Numbered from the stretch's first letter, positions 19,621-29,300 are shown. The stretch: 35,268 nucleotides of DNA from Limnohabitans sp. (GCF_030158565.1 NZ_JAOASQ010000055.1:1-35268), one strand, 5' to 3'. Numbers and translations: made by a program. The notes: a model not told the origin generated them from the letters alone.

Positions 19621-19634
19621 CGCCCTGAAGGGCG
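19621..19634. repeat. 14-bp palindrome in the operon leader
   Basis: CGCCCT-GA-AGGGCG is a perfect inverted repeat 24 bp upstream of the large-subunit GTG start. With only two bases between the arms it is more likely a protein-binding site than an RNA hairpin. Its function is unknown. Confidence 0.4.
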
Positions 19635-19641
19635 ATAAAAA

Positions 19642-19670
19642 TTGAACAATCGTGCAGCTATTTTGTTCAA
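19642..19670. promoter_or_regulatory. Candidate LysR operator
   Basis: TTGAACAA (19642-19649) and TTGTTCAA (19663-19670) are exact 8-bp inverted arms with a 13-bp spacer, so their centres are 21 bp or two helical turns apart. It lies between the divergent LysR gene and the hydroxylase operon, where LysR-family regulators bind. Confidence 0.6.
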
Positions 19671-19671
19671 T

Positions 19672-19704
19672 CCGGGAGGATGCCCATTGCGCATAAACTC
19701 CCGG
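19672..19704 (+). repeat. Inverted repeat immediately before the LysR start
   Basis: CCGGGAG (19672-19678) and CTCCCGG (19698-19704) can form a 7-bp stem with a 19-base loop. The downstream arm ends two bases before the ATG, so in mRNA it would enclose the GGGAGGA stretch and the initiation region. This could lower LysR translation; it is a structural observation only. Confidence 0.4.
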
Positions 19705-19705
19705 G

Positions 19706-20638
19706 ATGAGTTTCAAGTCCATGGCTTCCCATTTGAGTTTGCGTCAACTGCGCGCCTTTTTGGCGGTGGCCCAAGAGTCGAGCATGACCCGTGCGGCGGA
19801 AAAATTACACCTCACCCCCTCGGCCCTGTCCATGCTGGTGCGTGGCATGGAAGACGATTTGGGTGTGCGTTTGTTCGATCGCACCACCCGGCGCTTGGTA
19901 TTGACCGAGGCGGGCGTGCAGTTTTTGCCCACGGTTGAGCAGGTCTTTTCTCAACTCGAAGCGGGCATTGCGGCGCTGCAAAACAACCAACAGATCAAGG
20001 CGGGTCGCCTGCATGTGGCGGCGTCACCCTTGTTGGCGAGTGCCCTGTTTCCACAGGTCATCGCCAGTTTCCGTTTGCTCAACCCCCAAATCAAAGTCTC
20101 GCTCATGGATGCGCCGGTGGCCTCCTTGCCCGAGTTGGTCAGGCGAGGTGAAGTCGACTTGGCGGTGTGCACAGCCAGCAGCGATATGAGCGACTTGCTG
20201 GCCACACCGGTTTACACCGACAAGCTGATGCTGGTGTGTCCTCGTGCGCACCGCTTGGCACAGTTTCGCGAGGTGGAGTGGCAAGACCTGCTGGACGAGC
20301 GTTTGATCTTGATGCGTCATGGCAGTGGCTTGCGCGTGTTGGTGGACAAAGCTTTTTCCAAATGGCACAAAAGCATTCAGCCTGCCTACGAGGTGTCCCA
20401 AGTGGCGACCGCTTTGGGTTTGGTCAGTGAGGGGGAGGGCGTTTCCGTTTTGCCCTCATACGCCATCTCCCGCGCCCAGTCACTGTCTCAGGCGGCTGCA
20501 GTGGCCACTGTGAACCTGGTCGCACCCAGTGTTTTGCGCGAAATTGTGGCCCTGACCAAATTGGGCTCCGGCATGTCTGAGACGGCCTTGTTGTTTGTGG
20601 AGCAGTTCAAAAAGCATGCAGGAGCAGGCTTGTTCTGA
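19706..20638 (+). CDS. LysR-family transcriptional regulator
   Basis: This 310-residue regulator has an N-terminal winged helix-turn-helix (about residues 9-70: LRQLRAFLAVAQESSMTRAAEKLHLTPSALS, then LGVRLFDRTTRRLVLTEAG). A periplasmic-binding-like effector domain follows from about residue 98. Divergence from the molybdenum hydroxylase operon and the palindrome between them suggest it controls that operon, with an aromatic or heterocyclic metabolite as likely co-inducer. ATG at 19706 is used; a second Met five codons on is possible. The region before the start contains a 7-bp inverted repeat. It ends 1 bp before the convergent DUF1993 gene. Confidence 0.92.
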   Translation: MSFKSMASHLSLRQLRAFLAVAQESSMTRAAEKLHLTPSALSMLVRGMEDDLGVRLFDRTTRRLVLTEAGVQFLPTVEQVFSQLEAGIAALQNNQQIKAGRLHVAASPLLASALFPQVIASFRLLNPQIKVSLMDAPVASLPELVRRGEVDLAVCTASSDMSDLLATPVYTDKLMLVCPRAHRLAQFREVEWQDLLDERLILMRHGSGLRVLVDKAFSKWHKSIQPAYEVSQVATALGLVSEGEGVSVLPSYAISRAQSLSQAAAVATVNLVAPSVLREIVALTKLGSGMSETALLFVEQFKKHAGAGLF

Positions 20639-20639
20639 A

Positions 20640-21155
20640 TCAGCCCTGCGCACCCATGAGGTAATCCACTTTGCCCACGTCCACGCCGTTGTGGCGCAGG
20701 ATGTTGTAGGCCGTGGTGATGTGGAAGTACATGTTCGGCAGCATCCAGCCCGTGAGGTAGTTCTGGCCGGACAGGGTGCGGGTTTTGCCGGGGCCTGCGG
20801 GGAAGGTGATCTCTTTGTCTTCGGTGCCGTCCAGCGCAGCCGCAGGCACGGTGGCGATGAAGGCCAGGGTTTTCTGGATGCGCTCTTGCAGCTGGGCCAG
20901 CGTGGTTTCGGTGTCGTCAAACTTGGGCGCTTCGATGCCGCTCAAACGGGCCACGCCGTTTTTCACCGCGTCGCAAGCGATCAGCACTTGACGGGTGAAG
21001 GGGAACATGTCGGGGGCCAGGCGGTAGGTGGTCAGCGCCGTGGGGTCGATCTTTTTGGCTTCGACGAATTGCTCGGCCTTGCTCAGGATGTGGCTCAGGT
21101 TGCTCAGCATGCGGGTGCACACGGGCAGGCTGGCGCTGGACATGGAAAGGGTCAT
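20640..21155 (-). CDS. DUF1993 family protein
   Basis: This is a 171-residue protein with the DUF1993 pattern: a helical N-terminus (CTRMLSNLSHILSKAEQF), RLAPDMFPFTRQVLIACDAVKNGVARLSG, PAGPGKTRTLSGQNYL and a C-terminal helix with FHITTAYNILRHNGVDVGK. The fold is a DinB-like four-helix bundle. The function of the family is unknown. It lies 26 bp after the flavin reductase-like gene on the same strand and may be co-transcribed with it. Confidence 0.8.
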   Translation of the reverse strand: MTLSMSSASLPVCTRMLSNLSHILSKAEQFVEAKKIDPTALTTYRLAPDMFPFTRQVLIACDAVKNGVARLSGIEAPKFDDTETTLAQLQERIQKTLAFIATVPAAALDGTEDKEITFPAGPGKTRTLSGQNYLTGWMLPNMYFHITTAYNILRHNGVDVGKVDYLMGAQG

Positions 21156-21181
21156 GAAAGTTTCCGGTTGTTGTTGAAAAT

Positions 21182-21760
21182 TCAGGCGTTGACCACAGGC
21201 AATGCCTGTACCGCCTCGCCAATGGCGTAAAAGTGCCCGCCTGCCACATGGTGCAAGCTGCGCAGTTCGGGGGCGGCGTCTTCAAAGTGCCAGCGGCCTT
21301 GGCTGAACACGCGTTCATCGGCCCAGGCCCCGACCACCTCGGCCAGGATCAAATCGTGCGGCCCCGCCACATGGGCGGTGGCGGGCAACACCTTGCATTC
21401 CATTTGTGCGATGCAGCCGTCCACCAAGGGCACGCCGGTCAGCGGTGCGGATTGGGTGCTGATGTGGCAACGGTTCAGCTTGTCGGGGTAGTTCTTGCCG
21501 CTCATGCCGCCAGCGGCCATGACCAGGTCTTTCATGGCCACCGTGGGCACACAGAGGCTGAGCACGCCGGAGGCGTCGATCAACTCGCGGGTGAGGGTGC
21601 TCTTGTCCACGACCACCGCCACCTTGGGTGTGTCAAAGTCCAGTGGCATGGCCCAGGCAGCGGCCATCACATTGCTGCGGCCCGCATGGGCGCTGCCCAC
21701 CAGCACGGTGGGCCCGTGGTTGAGCAGGCGGTAGGCGTGTTTCAGTTCAACGGTTTGCAT
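21182..21760 (-). CDS. Flavin reductase-like FMN-binding protein
   Basis: This 192-residue protein has the FMN-binding split-barrel of the flavin reductase-like family. It contains GPTVLVGSAHAGRSNVMAAAWAMPLDFDTPKVAVVVDKSTLTRELI followed by SLCVPTVAMKDLVMAAG. Members bind FMN and either supply reduced flavin to monooxygenases or act alone; no monooxygenase partner is adjacent. The start is 6 bp after the stop of the small lipoprotein gene. Confidence 0.85.
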   Translation of the reverse strand: MQTVELKHAYRLLNHGPTVLVGSAHAGRSNVMAAAWAMPLDFDTPKVAVVVDKSTLTRELIDASGVLSLCVPTVAMKDLVMAAGGMSGKNYPDKLNRCHISTQSAPLTGVPLVDGCIAQMECKVLPATAHVAGPHDLILAEVVGAWADERVFSQGRWHFEDAAPELRSLHHVAGGHFYAIGEAVQALPVVNA

Positions 21761-21766
21761 GGTCGG

Positions 21767-21967
21767 TCAGCGGGTTTCAGGGCGCGTCGAGCGCTCCTTT
21801 TCGTATTGGTCGTAGCGCGGCAAGCCCTGGTTGGGCGGTGCATTGGTGCCGACGGCGTTGGCTTTTTCTTGGGCGCGTATGCCTTCGTAAACGGCTTGCG
21901 ACGAAGTCAGGCCGCAGCCCGTCAAGCCGGTCAGCAGCGTCAGTGCGATGAGGGGTTTGTGGCGCAT
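21767..21967 (-). CDS. Small lipoprotein
   Basis: This 66-residue protein has a lipoprotein signal (MRHKPLIALTLLTGLTGC) with lipobox LTGC and lipidation at C18. It leaves a mature peptide of only 49 residues rich in polar amino acids (ending YDQYEKERSTRPETR). The family is not recognised. The start was chosen because it alone gives a correct signal peptide. It lies between the RidA and flavin reductase-like genes on the same strand. Confidence 0.7.
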   Translation of the reverse strand: MRHKPLIALTLLTGLTGCGLTSSQAVYEGIRAQEKANAVGTNAPPNQGLPRYDQYEKERSTRPETR

Positions 21968-22067
21968 GAGCCGGGTTTGCCAAGATTTGTCGGGGCTGAA
22001 GCCATTGGCCTGCAAGCGGGATGAACGCAAGTCGACAGCTTCAGCATTGACATGTTGACGTCGTGTA

Positions 22068-22526
22068 TCAGGCCAGTTCAGCAATGAGTTCGATCTCGAC
22101 GCAAGCGCCCAGTGGGATTTGGGCCACGCCAAAAGCGCTGCGGGCGTGTGCGCCGACTTGCGGGCCGAAGACCTGGCCCAGCAATTCGCTGCAGCCGTTG
22201 GTGACCAGATGCTGCTCGGTGAAGTCGCCGGTCGAGTTGACCAGGCTCATGACTTTGACGATGCGCTTGACCTTGTTCAGGTCGCCCACGGCGGCGTGCA
22301 GGGTGCCCATCAGGTCAATCGCTACGGCACGGGCCGCTTGCTGGCCTTCGGCGGTGCCGATGTCTTTGCCCAATTGGCCGACCCAGACTTTGCCGTCTTT
22401 CTTGGCGATGTGGCCCGACAAAAAAACCATGTTGCCGCTTTGCACGAAGGGCACATAGGCCGCAGCGGGCACCGCCACGGGGGGCAGTTCGATGTTCAGG
22501 GATTTCAGGGTGTCGTAAACGCTCAT
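22068..22526 (-). CDS. RidA-family (YjgF/YER057c/UK114) protein
   Basis: This 152-residue protein belongs to the longer RidA subgroup annotated as RidA-like (YjgF_like_1). It shows SGNMVFLSGHIAKKDGK, GQQAARAVAIDLMGTLHAAVGDLNKVKRIVKV and ARSAFGVAQIPLGACVEIELIAE. Canonical RidA deaminates reactive enamine/imine intermediates using a conserved arginine in R.A.ga..Lp..; here the equivalent segment is RSAFGVAQIPLGA, so that arginine is present. It is upstream of the small lipoprotein on the same strand. Confidence 0.88.
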   Translation of the reverse strand: MSVYDTLKSLNIELPPVAVPAAAYVPFVQSGNMVFLSGHIAKKDGKVWVGQLGKDIGTAEGQQAARAVAIDLMGTLHAAVGDLNKVKRIVKVMSLVNSTGDFTEQHLVTNGCSELLGQVFGPQVGAHARSAFGVAQIPLGACVEIELIAELA

Positions 22527-22617
22527 GGTCAGATGTCAAAAAGGGTTGAATGGAGCATTCCAGCGTGGGCGGGAACGGCCAGAAACCGATTGTCGCCGAA
22601 GGGGCGGGAGGACGGGC

Positions 22618-23517
22618 TCATTCGTCCATCGGTGCCACCGTGACGGCCACTTCCAGCGTGTGTTCGCCGCCGCCTTGCAGCACGCCGCGCAGGGGCGAGA
22701 CGTCGGCAAAATCGCGGCCCACGGCCAGGCGCACATAGTCCAGGCCCGGGCTGGCCAGGCCTGTGCGGTTGTTGGTCGGGTCCAGATCGAGCCAGCCTTG
22801 ACAAGCGTGGCTGGCCAGCTCGGGCACATACACCGAGGCCCAGGCATGCGATGCGTCGCTGCCCACCAGGCGCGGCTGACCAGGCGGCGGTTGGGTCAGC
22901 AGGTAGCCGCTCACGTAACGGGCGGGCAGGCCCAGCGAACGCAGGCAGGCCAGCAAGATGTGCGCAAAGTCCTGGCAGACGCCGCGTTTGGCCTGCAGGG
23001 CTTCGAGCGCCGGGGTGTTGATGTCGGTGCTTTGCGAGGCGTAGGTGAAGTCGCGGTGCATGCGCGCCGTCAGGTCTTGCGCGGCTTGCATCAAGGGGCG
23101 GCCGGGTGAAAAGCTGCTTTGCGCGTAGGCCGCAAAGGCTTCATGCGCGGGCGCATGGTGCGAGCCAAATACAAAGCCGTTGTTCACATCGGCCGCATGC
23201 CCGCCCCGGTAGCGGAAATGCTCGCGCACCGATTCCCAGCTTTGCGCGGACGTGGTGGCTTCAATGACCGAGGTGTTCAATTCGCTGTAGGCGCGCACCA
23301 GCAAGCCGTCGTGCGGGTGGGTCAGGGCCCAGTAGGCGCGGTGGTTGCAATAGGCGTCCACGCTGTGCTGCACGTTCGCTGTGGGCTCCACATACAGGCT
23401 GTGGTTGAGCACTTGCTGGCAAGGTGAATTGGCCGGTTGCAGGTGCGCCACATGCTGCGCGGTTTGCACGGCAGGGCTGTAGCGGTATCGGGTTTCGTGG
23501 GTGATGGCCAGACGCAT
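22618..23517 (-). CDS. Transglutaminase-like peptidase of the ATP-grasp/alpha-E module
   Basis: This 299-residue protein has an N-terminal beta region (MRLAITHETRYRYSPAVQTA) and a transglutaminase-like domain. The catalytic triad is visible as C181 in GVCQDFAH, H224 in SHAWASV and D246 in DLDPTNN. It belongs to the COG1305 type that accompanies COG2307/COG2308 proteins and is predicted to hydrolyse or transfer at amide bonds. It starts 12 bp after the ATP-grasp/alpha-E fusion gene, the third gene of that operon. Confidence 0.9.
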   Translation of the reverse strand: MRLAITHETRYRYSPAVQTAQHVAHLQPANSPCQQVLNHSLYVEPTANVQHSVDAYCNHRAYWALTHPHDGLLVRAYSELNTSVIEATTSAQSWESVREHFRYRGGHAADVNNGFVFGSHHAPAHEAFAAYAQSSFSPGRPLMQAAQDLTARMHRDFTYASQSTDINTPALEALQAKRGVCQDFAHILLACLRSLGLPARYVSGYLLTQPPPGQPRLVGSDASHAWASVYVPELASHACQGWLDLDPTNNRTGLASPGLDYVRLAVGRDFADVSPLRGVLQGGGEHTLEVAVTVAPMDE

Positions 23518-23529
23518 GGGAGCAACCGA

Positions 23530-26349
23530 TCAAGCGCCAAAGCTGAAACGGGCTTCACCGCTGTGGGTGAAAAACAGCGCGCACAGCTGGTCAGACACCT
23601 GCCTTGCGGCGCTTTGGCAATGCGCCAAAGCCGCATGCAAGGGCAGGGGCTGGGCCGAACCCGTGAAGTGGGCATCGGGCGCGCTGTACAAGGGCCACAA
23701 GGCTTCGGGCGTGAGGTCCACCAGCCGCGGCACCCAGTCGGCCAGCGGCACGGTGGCGCCATCGGCCAGGTTGCCCATGCGCAGCAGGCGCGAGCGCAAG
23801 GTGTGCGCCACCCAGCCCAAAGCACGCGGGTTGTCGGGGTTGGTGACCAGCAGGTCCATCAGGGCCTGCGGCGTGCGGCTTTGCTGGTATTGCGCGTGGA
23901 AGCTGATGGTGCTGTCAAACAAGTCCAGCACCGCGTCAAAGCCCGCTTGCTCGCCGATCAGGCCGCCTTGCACGGCTTCGCTCAAGGCGCTCGACAAAAA
24001 CTCCAGCCGCTCGATGTGGCGGCCAATCGACAAGAGGCGCCAGCCATCGTCGCGCGTCATGCGGTCGGTCTGCGCCCCGGTCAAGGCCGCCAGCATTTGG
24101 CTGGTTTCGCCCAGCAGGGCTTGCACTTCCACCGTGTCTTGCGAGTTGTCGCTGGCCACCGAGTTGAAAAAACGCGACTCGGCTTGCTCCAGCAGCCGCC
24201 AGTGTTCGGGCGACAGGCGCTCGCGCACCGAAGAGGCCGCCAGCCGCACCGAGCGCAGGTTAAAACCCACGCTGGTGGCCAAGGTCTTGTCCCAGAGCCC
24301 GGCGATCATCGAACGCTCAAACACGCGGTGCGACAGACCAGCGGCAGGCACGCCCGGGCGCACCAGGCCGTGGCGCGCGGCCATGCGGGTGATGAAGTTC
24401 AAAAGCAGCGGCTGGTTCTGGTTTTCGCTGTTCAAAATCTCCAGGCTCAGACGCACCAGACGCAAGGTATTTTCGGTGCGCTCGGTGTAGCGGCCCATCC
24501 AGAACAGGTTTTCTGCGGCGCGGCTGGTGACCAGGCGCTGGCGCTGGGGTGTGGGCGAGGCATTCGCCATGCCGGAGGCGGACTCGTCATCGCGAGGAGC
24601 GAAGCGACGTGGCGATCCATGCGGTGTGTCGCTGACCGATGTGTCGGGTGAAGACATGGATGGCCGCGCTTCGCTCGCCATGACAGAGTGGGATCCGCTC
24701 GCCATCGCGGGGTTTGATGCGTCATCGCGAGGCGCGAAGCGGTGTGGCGATCCAGTCTCGGCACACGAGCTGTTACTCGAATGGGCATTGCCTTCGGCCG
24801 ATGCGGCTTGCACCCACACATCGGCACTGCTGCCACCGCGCTGCATGGAGGCGATGCCCTCGCGGGTGCCCAAGCGCGCCAGGCCGCCGGGCAAGACTTG
24901 CCAGCCGCCTTGCGCGTCGGCCACGGCAAACACGCGCAGCACCACCGGGCGCGATTCGATCCGGGCCTGGCCGCCGGGCGGTGTTTGCCAGGTGGGTTGG
25001 TGCGACAGTGGCAACCACGACTGCAAGGTGTGGGCATCCGGGTCACGCAGGATGCGGCCCGCCCATTCGTCTTGTTCTTTGCGGCTCAGTTGGTGGCCCA
25101 ACACCGGCTCGAAGCTTTGGCGGTCGGTGTTGTAGGGGTAGGTGGGCTTGATCACGCAACTGCTGATGCGCGGCAGCACGTCTTGCAGGGCCGCCGCCTC
25201 GCCGCACCACCAGCTGGGAATGGCGGGCAGTTGCAGCTCTTCGTCCAGCAGCGCACGCGCCAAGGACGGCATGAAGCCCAAGAGCGCGTTCGACTCCAGA
25301 AAACCGGAGCCGGGCGTGTTGGCCACCAGCACGTTGCCGCTGCGCACGGCTTGCAAGAGGCCGGGCACGCCCAGCGTCGATTCGGCGCGCAGCTCCAGCG
25401 GATCGAGCCAGTCGTCGTCCACCCGCTTCAAGAGCCCATGCACCGGCTGCAGGCCTTGCAAGGTCTTGAGGTAAAGCCGTTCATCGCGCACGGTCAGGTC
25501 GTTGCCTTGCACCAGACTCAGGCCCAGATAGCGGGCCAGGTAGGCGTGCTCGAAATAGGTTTCGTTGTAGGGGCCGGGCGTGAGCAGCGCGATGTGGGCC
25601 GAGGCCCCGGCCGGGCTGCGCGCCTTGATGCCGTCGATCAGCGTGCGGTAGGTCTCGGCCAGGCGCTGCACCGGAAACGCCTCGAACGCCTGAGGGAACA
25701 GGCGCGAGACGATCAGCCGGTTTTCCAGCAAATAGCCCAGGCCCGAAGGCGCTTGTGTGCGCTGTGACAAGAGCCACCAGCAGCCGTCTGGCCCACGTGC
25801 CAGGTCGAACGCGGCCACCGATAAATAGCGGCCACCCACGGGCGGCACGCCATGCATGGCAGGCAGGTAAGCGGGGTGGCCTTGAATGAGCGCCGCAGGC
25901 AACTGGCCATTGAGCACCAGCTTTTGCGGGCCATAGGCGTCGGCCATGATGCGCTCGAGCAGCTGCATGCGCTGCAGCACACCCGCTTCGATCTGCTGCC
26001 AGTTGGCCTCGGGCACCATGAGCGGAAACAGGTCGAGCGACCAGGGGCGCTGCGGTTGGTCGGCCGCGGCGTACACGTTGTAGGTGATGCCGTTGTCGCG
26101 CACCTGGCGCTGCAAATTGGCCATGCGGGCGTTCAGGCCCTGCAGGCCTTCACCGGCCAAATGTTCGATGAAGGTTTGCCAGGCGCGGCTCATCTGCGCA
26201 TCGGGCGCGAGCCCGTCTGGCGTGGGTGCGAGGCTCAATCCGCGCAGTTCATCCCAGTGTCCCTCGGGCGCGGCCAGCGCCTGGTGCGCCAGCCAGGTCA
26301 TGGCTTGCGCGTCCAGAGTTTGGGCCGGGCTGTGGCGGGATTCATTCAT
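23530..26349 (-). CDS. Circularly permuted ATP-grasp and alpha-E fusion protein
   Basis: This 939-residue protein fuses a circularly permuted type 2 ATP-grasp domain (COG2308, about residues 70-515) to an alpha-E helical domain (COG2307, from about 600, TSRAAENLFWMGRYTERTENT). ATP-grasp features include LLTPGPYNETYFEHAYLAR, RVDDDWLDPLELR and CVIKPTYP. Such proteins are predicted amidoligases making unknown peptides or modifying proteins. The linker (about residues 530-590) is unusual: it is encoded by dispersed palindromic repeats and gives two copies of RFAPRDD. The gene starts 14 bp after the DUF2126 gene and is followed after 12 bp by a transglutaminase gene. A single-gene paralogue of each half lies at 32626-35154. 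Confidence 0.92.
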   Translation of the reverse strand: MNESRHSPAQTLDAQAMTWLAHQALAAPEGHWDELRGLSLAPTPDGLAPDAQMSRAWQTFIEHLAGEGLQGLNARMANLQRQVRDNGITYNVYAAADQPQRPWSLDLFPLMVPEANWQQIEAGVLQRMQLLERIMADAYGPQKLVLNGQLPAALIQGHPAYLPAMHGVPPVGGRYLSVAAFDLARGPDGCWWLLSQRTQAPSGLGYLLENRLIVSRLFPQAFEAFPVQRLAETYRTLIDGIKARSPAGASAHIALLTPGPYNETYFEHAYLARYLGLSLVQGNDLTVRDERLYLKTLQGLQPVHGLLKRVDDDWLDPLELRAESTLGVPGLLQAVRSGNVLVANTPGSGFLESNALLGFMPSLARALLDEELQLPAIPSWWCGEAAALQDVLPRISSCVIKPTYPYNTDRQSFEPVLGHQLSRKEQDEWAGRILRDPDAHTLQSWLPLSHQPTWQTPPGGQARIESRPVVLRVFAVADAQGGWQVLPGGLARLGTREGIASMQRGGSSADVWVQAASAEGNAHSSNSSCAETGSPHRFAPRDDASNPAMASGSHSVMASEARPSMSSPDTSVSDTPHGSPRRFAPRDDESASGMANASPTPQRQRLVTSRAAENLFWMGRYTERTENTLRLVRLSLEILNSENQNQPLLLNFITRMAARHGLVRPGVPAAGLSHRVFERSMIAGLWDKTLATSVGFNLRSVRLAASSVRERLSPEHWRLLEQAESRFFNSVASDNSQDTVEVQALLGETSQMLAALTGAQTDRMTRDDGWRLLSIGRHIERLEFLSSALSEAVQGGLIGEQAGFDAVLDLFDSTISFHAQYQQSRTPQALMDLLVTNPDNPRALGWVAHTLRSRLLRMGNLADGATVPLADWVPRLVDLTPEALWPLYSAPDAHFTGSAQPLPLHAALAHCQSAARQVSDQLCALFFTHSGEARFSFGA
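24585..24754. repeat. Cluster of three dispersed repeat copies inside a CDS
   Basis: Copies at 24585-24619 and 24720-24754 are 35 bp each and identical at 32 of 35 positions (core GAGCGAAGCG or GCGCGAAGCG, ending GGCGATCCA). A third, diverged copy at 24657-24685 is inverted (its reverse complement starts TGTCATGGCGAGCGAAGCG). Repeats with the pattern GTCAT-CGCGAG-GCGAAGCG-GATCCA are common between genes in many proteobacteria. Here they are translated, in frame, as part of the ATP-grasp/alpha-E linker. Confidence 0.85.
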
Positions 26350-26363
26350 TCAACCATTGTCGC

Positions 26364-29300
26364 TCAAGCCTTGCGCAAATCCAGGGTGTACGGGAACTCG
26401 GGACTGGCGTGCAGCGTGGCGTTGGGGCCGAGTGCGGCCACGTGTTTCATCGCACCGGGCGTGTGACCCATGCGGAAGAAACGCGCCAGGCGGCGGCTTT
26501 CGGCTTCATAGGCATTGACCGGGAAGGTCTCGTAGCTGCGGCCACCGGGGTGCACCACGTGGTACTGGCAGCCACCCAGCGAACGTTTCATCCAGGTGTC
26601 CACCAGGTCAACCGTCAGCGGCGCGTGCACACCGATGCTCGGGTGCAGCGACGAGGGCGGGTTCCAGGCTTTGTAGCGCACGCTGGCCACGTACTCGCCC
26701 ACCACGCCCGTGGGCTGCAGGGGCAGGGGCTTGCCGTTGACGGTCACGGTGTGGCGCGAGGGGTTGATGCCCGTCACATGCACCTCGATGCGCTCCAGCG
26801 ACGAGTCCACATAACGGGCGGTGCCGCCTGCTCCGTTTTCTTCGCCCATGACGTGCCAGGGCTCCAGCGCATTGCGCAGGGTCACCACCGCGCCATCGAC
26901 CCGGAGTTGACCGACCAGCGGAAAGCGGAATTCAAAATGTGGCGCGAACCAACTCGGGTCAAAGTGGAAGCCCGCGTCGCCCAGCTCGGTGAGCACGTCG
27001 TCAAAGTCCTTGTGGATCCAGTGCGGCAGCATGAAGCGGTCGTGCAGCTCGGTGCCCCAGCGGGTCACGGGCGCTGAATAGGGCGCATCCCAAAAGCGGG
27101 CCACCAGGGCACGCAGCAGCAGTTGCTGGACGATGCTCATGCGGGCGTGGGGCGGCATTTCAAATGCGCGCAGCTCCAACAGGCCCAGGCGGCCGGTGCT
27201 GCTGTCGGGCGAGTACATCTTGTCGATGCAAAACTCGCTGCGGTGGGTGTTGCCGGTCACGTCCACGAGGATGTTGCGCAGGGTGCGGTCCACCAGCCAA
27301 GGCGGCATGTCGGCGCCGTACTTCTGGCGGTTGCGGATGATCTCGCGCAGCGCGATTTCCAGCTCATAGACCTGGTCGTTGCGCGCTTCGTCCACGCGGG
27401 GGGCCTGGCTGGTCGGGCCGATGAACATGCCGCTGAACAAATAGCTCAGGCTGGGGTGGTTGTGCCAATAGAGGATGAGGCTGGCCAGCAGCTCGGGGCG
27501 GCGCAAGAAGGGGCTGTCGGCAGGCGTGGCGCCGCCCATCACCATGTGGTTGCCGCCGCCGGTGCCGGTGTGGCGGCCATCGGTCATGAACTTCTCGGCC
27601 GACAGGCGCGTCTCGAAAGCGGCCTGGTACAAGAACTCGGTGTGCTCGACCAGCTCGGTCCAGTTGTGGGCCGGGTGGATGTTGACCTCGATCACGCCGG
27701 GGTCGGGCGTGACTTGCAGGAGTTTCAGGCGCGGGTCGCGGGGTGGCGGGTAGCCTTCCATCACGATCTTCAGGCCCAGCTTCAAGGCGGTGGCTTCGAC
27801 GGCGCTCACCAGTGCCAGATAGTCTTCCAGCCGCGCCAGGGGCGGCATGAAGACATACAGCACGCCCGACTTGTCGCCTTTTTTCTCGGCATCTCTTTCG
27901 GCTTGGGGGCCATTGGCCCGGTTCGGGTCGCGCACTTCCACGCACAAGGCGGTGCGCACCACCGACGGGTCGGACACGAAGCGCGACACGGGCTGGGCGG
28001 GCACGGCGGCCGAGCCAGGGGCACCGCTGGCCGCCGAATGGGCGGTCATGCCCGGGGCGCGCGTTTGCAGCAGCGTGGGCGCGGCGGGCAAGGCACCCCG
28101 CAAAGCGAAGGGGTCTTGCTCGATCTGGTGCCAGCGGTCGGTGGGGGCAGCCCAGGGCAGCGAGTCCAGCGGCAAGCGCCAGCCCATGGGCGAGTCGCCG
28201 GGCATGAGGTACATGCGTTCTTCGCGCACAAACCAGCGCCCGGTCTGCCAGGCAGTCAGTGCCGGGTTGCCTGTGTCCACCGGCTGTAGCGGCAGGACAT
28301 AGCCCACGGCTTGGTCCAGACCCTGGCTGAAGACGCGGCGCAAGCGGTTGCGTTCCATCTCGTCGTCCAGGCGCGCATCAAACGGGTCCACGTTCACGGG
28401 CAATCGGCGTTCACGCCAGAGGTAGTACCAGGTGTCCTCAAACCCGGGCAGCACGGTGTCGCTGGAAAGACCCAGCTGCGCCGTGAGCCCTTCCATGAAG
28501 CGCAGCGCATCGGCGCTGGTGTATCGCTGCGGTTCGCGTTCGTCGGCAAACACCTCGGGGTTTTGCCAGCAGGGTGTGCCATCGGCACGCCAATAGATGC
28601 TGAGCGCCCAGCGCGGCAGTTGCTCGCCCGGGTACCACTTGCCCTGGCCAAAGTGCAAAAAGCCACCCTGGCCGTATTGCTGGCGCAGCTTGTGCACCAG
28701 CTCGGTGGCCAGGCCGCGCTTCGTGGGCCCCAAAGCGTCGGTGTTCCATTCCGCGCCATCGCGGTCCTGGGTGGACACAAAGGTCGGCTCGCCGCCCATG
28801 GTCAGGCGCACGTCTTCGGCCACCAGCTGGGCGTCCACTTGCTCACCCAGTTGCTGCACCTCGGCCCATTGCTCGTCGGTGTAGGGCTTGGTCACGCGGG
28901 GCGACTCGTGGATGCGGGTGACCTTCATCTCGTGGCTGAACTCGACCTCGGCCTTGTCCATCAGGCCCTCAATGGGCGCCGCCGCTGAGGGCTGCGGGGT
29001 GCAAGCCAGCGGGATGTGGCCTTCACCGGCCAGCAGGCCCGAAGTCGGGTCCAGGCCCACCCAGCCCGCGCCGGGCAAGTACACCTCGCACCAGGCGTGC
29101 AGGTCGGTGAAGTCCACTTCGGTGCCGCTCGGGCCGTCGAGCGATTTCACGTCCGGCGCCAACTGGATCAGATAACCCGAGACAAAACGGGCCGCGATGT
29201 TCATGTGGCGGAACAACTGCACCAGCAGCCAGGCCGAGTCGCGGCAGGAGCCGCTTTTCAGGGTCAGCGTTTCTTCGGGCGTTTGCACACCGGGCTCCAT

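Noticed and set aside
23437..24651. 404-codon plus-strand open frame
   Set aside because: It is antisense to the transglutaminase and ATP-grasp/alpha-E genes, with no recognisable domain.
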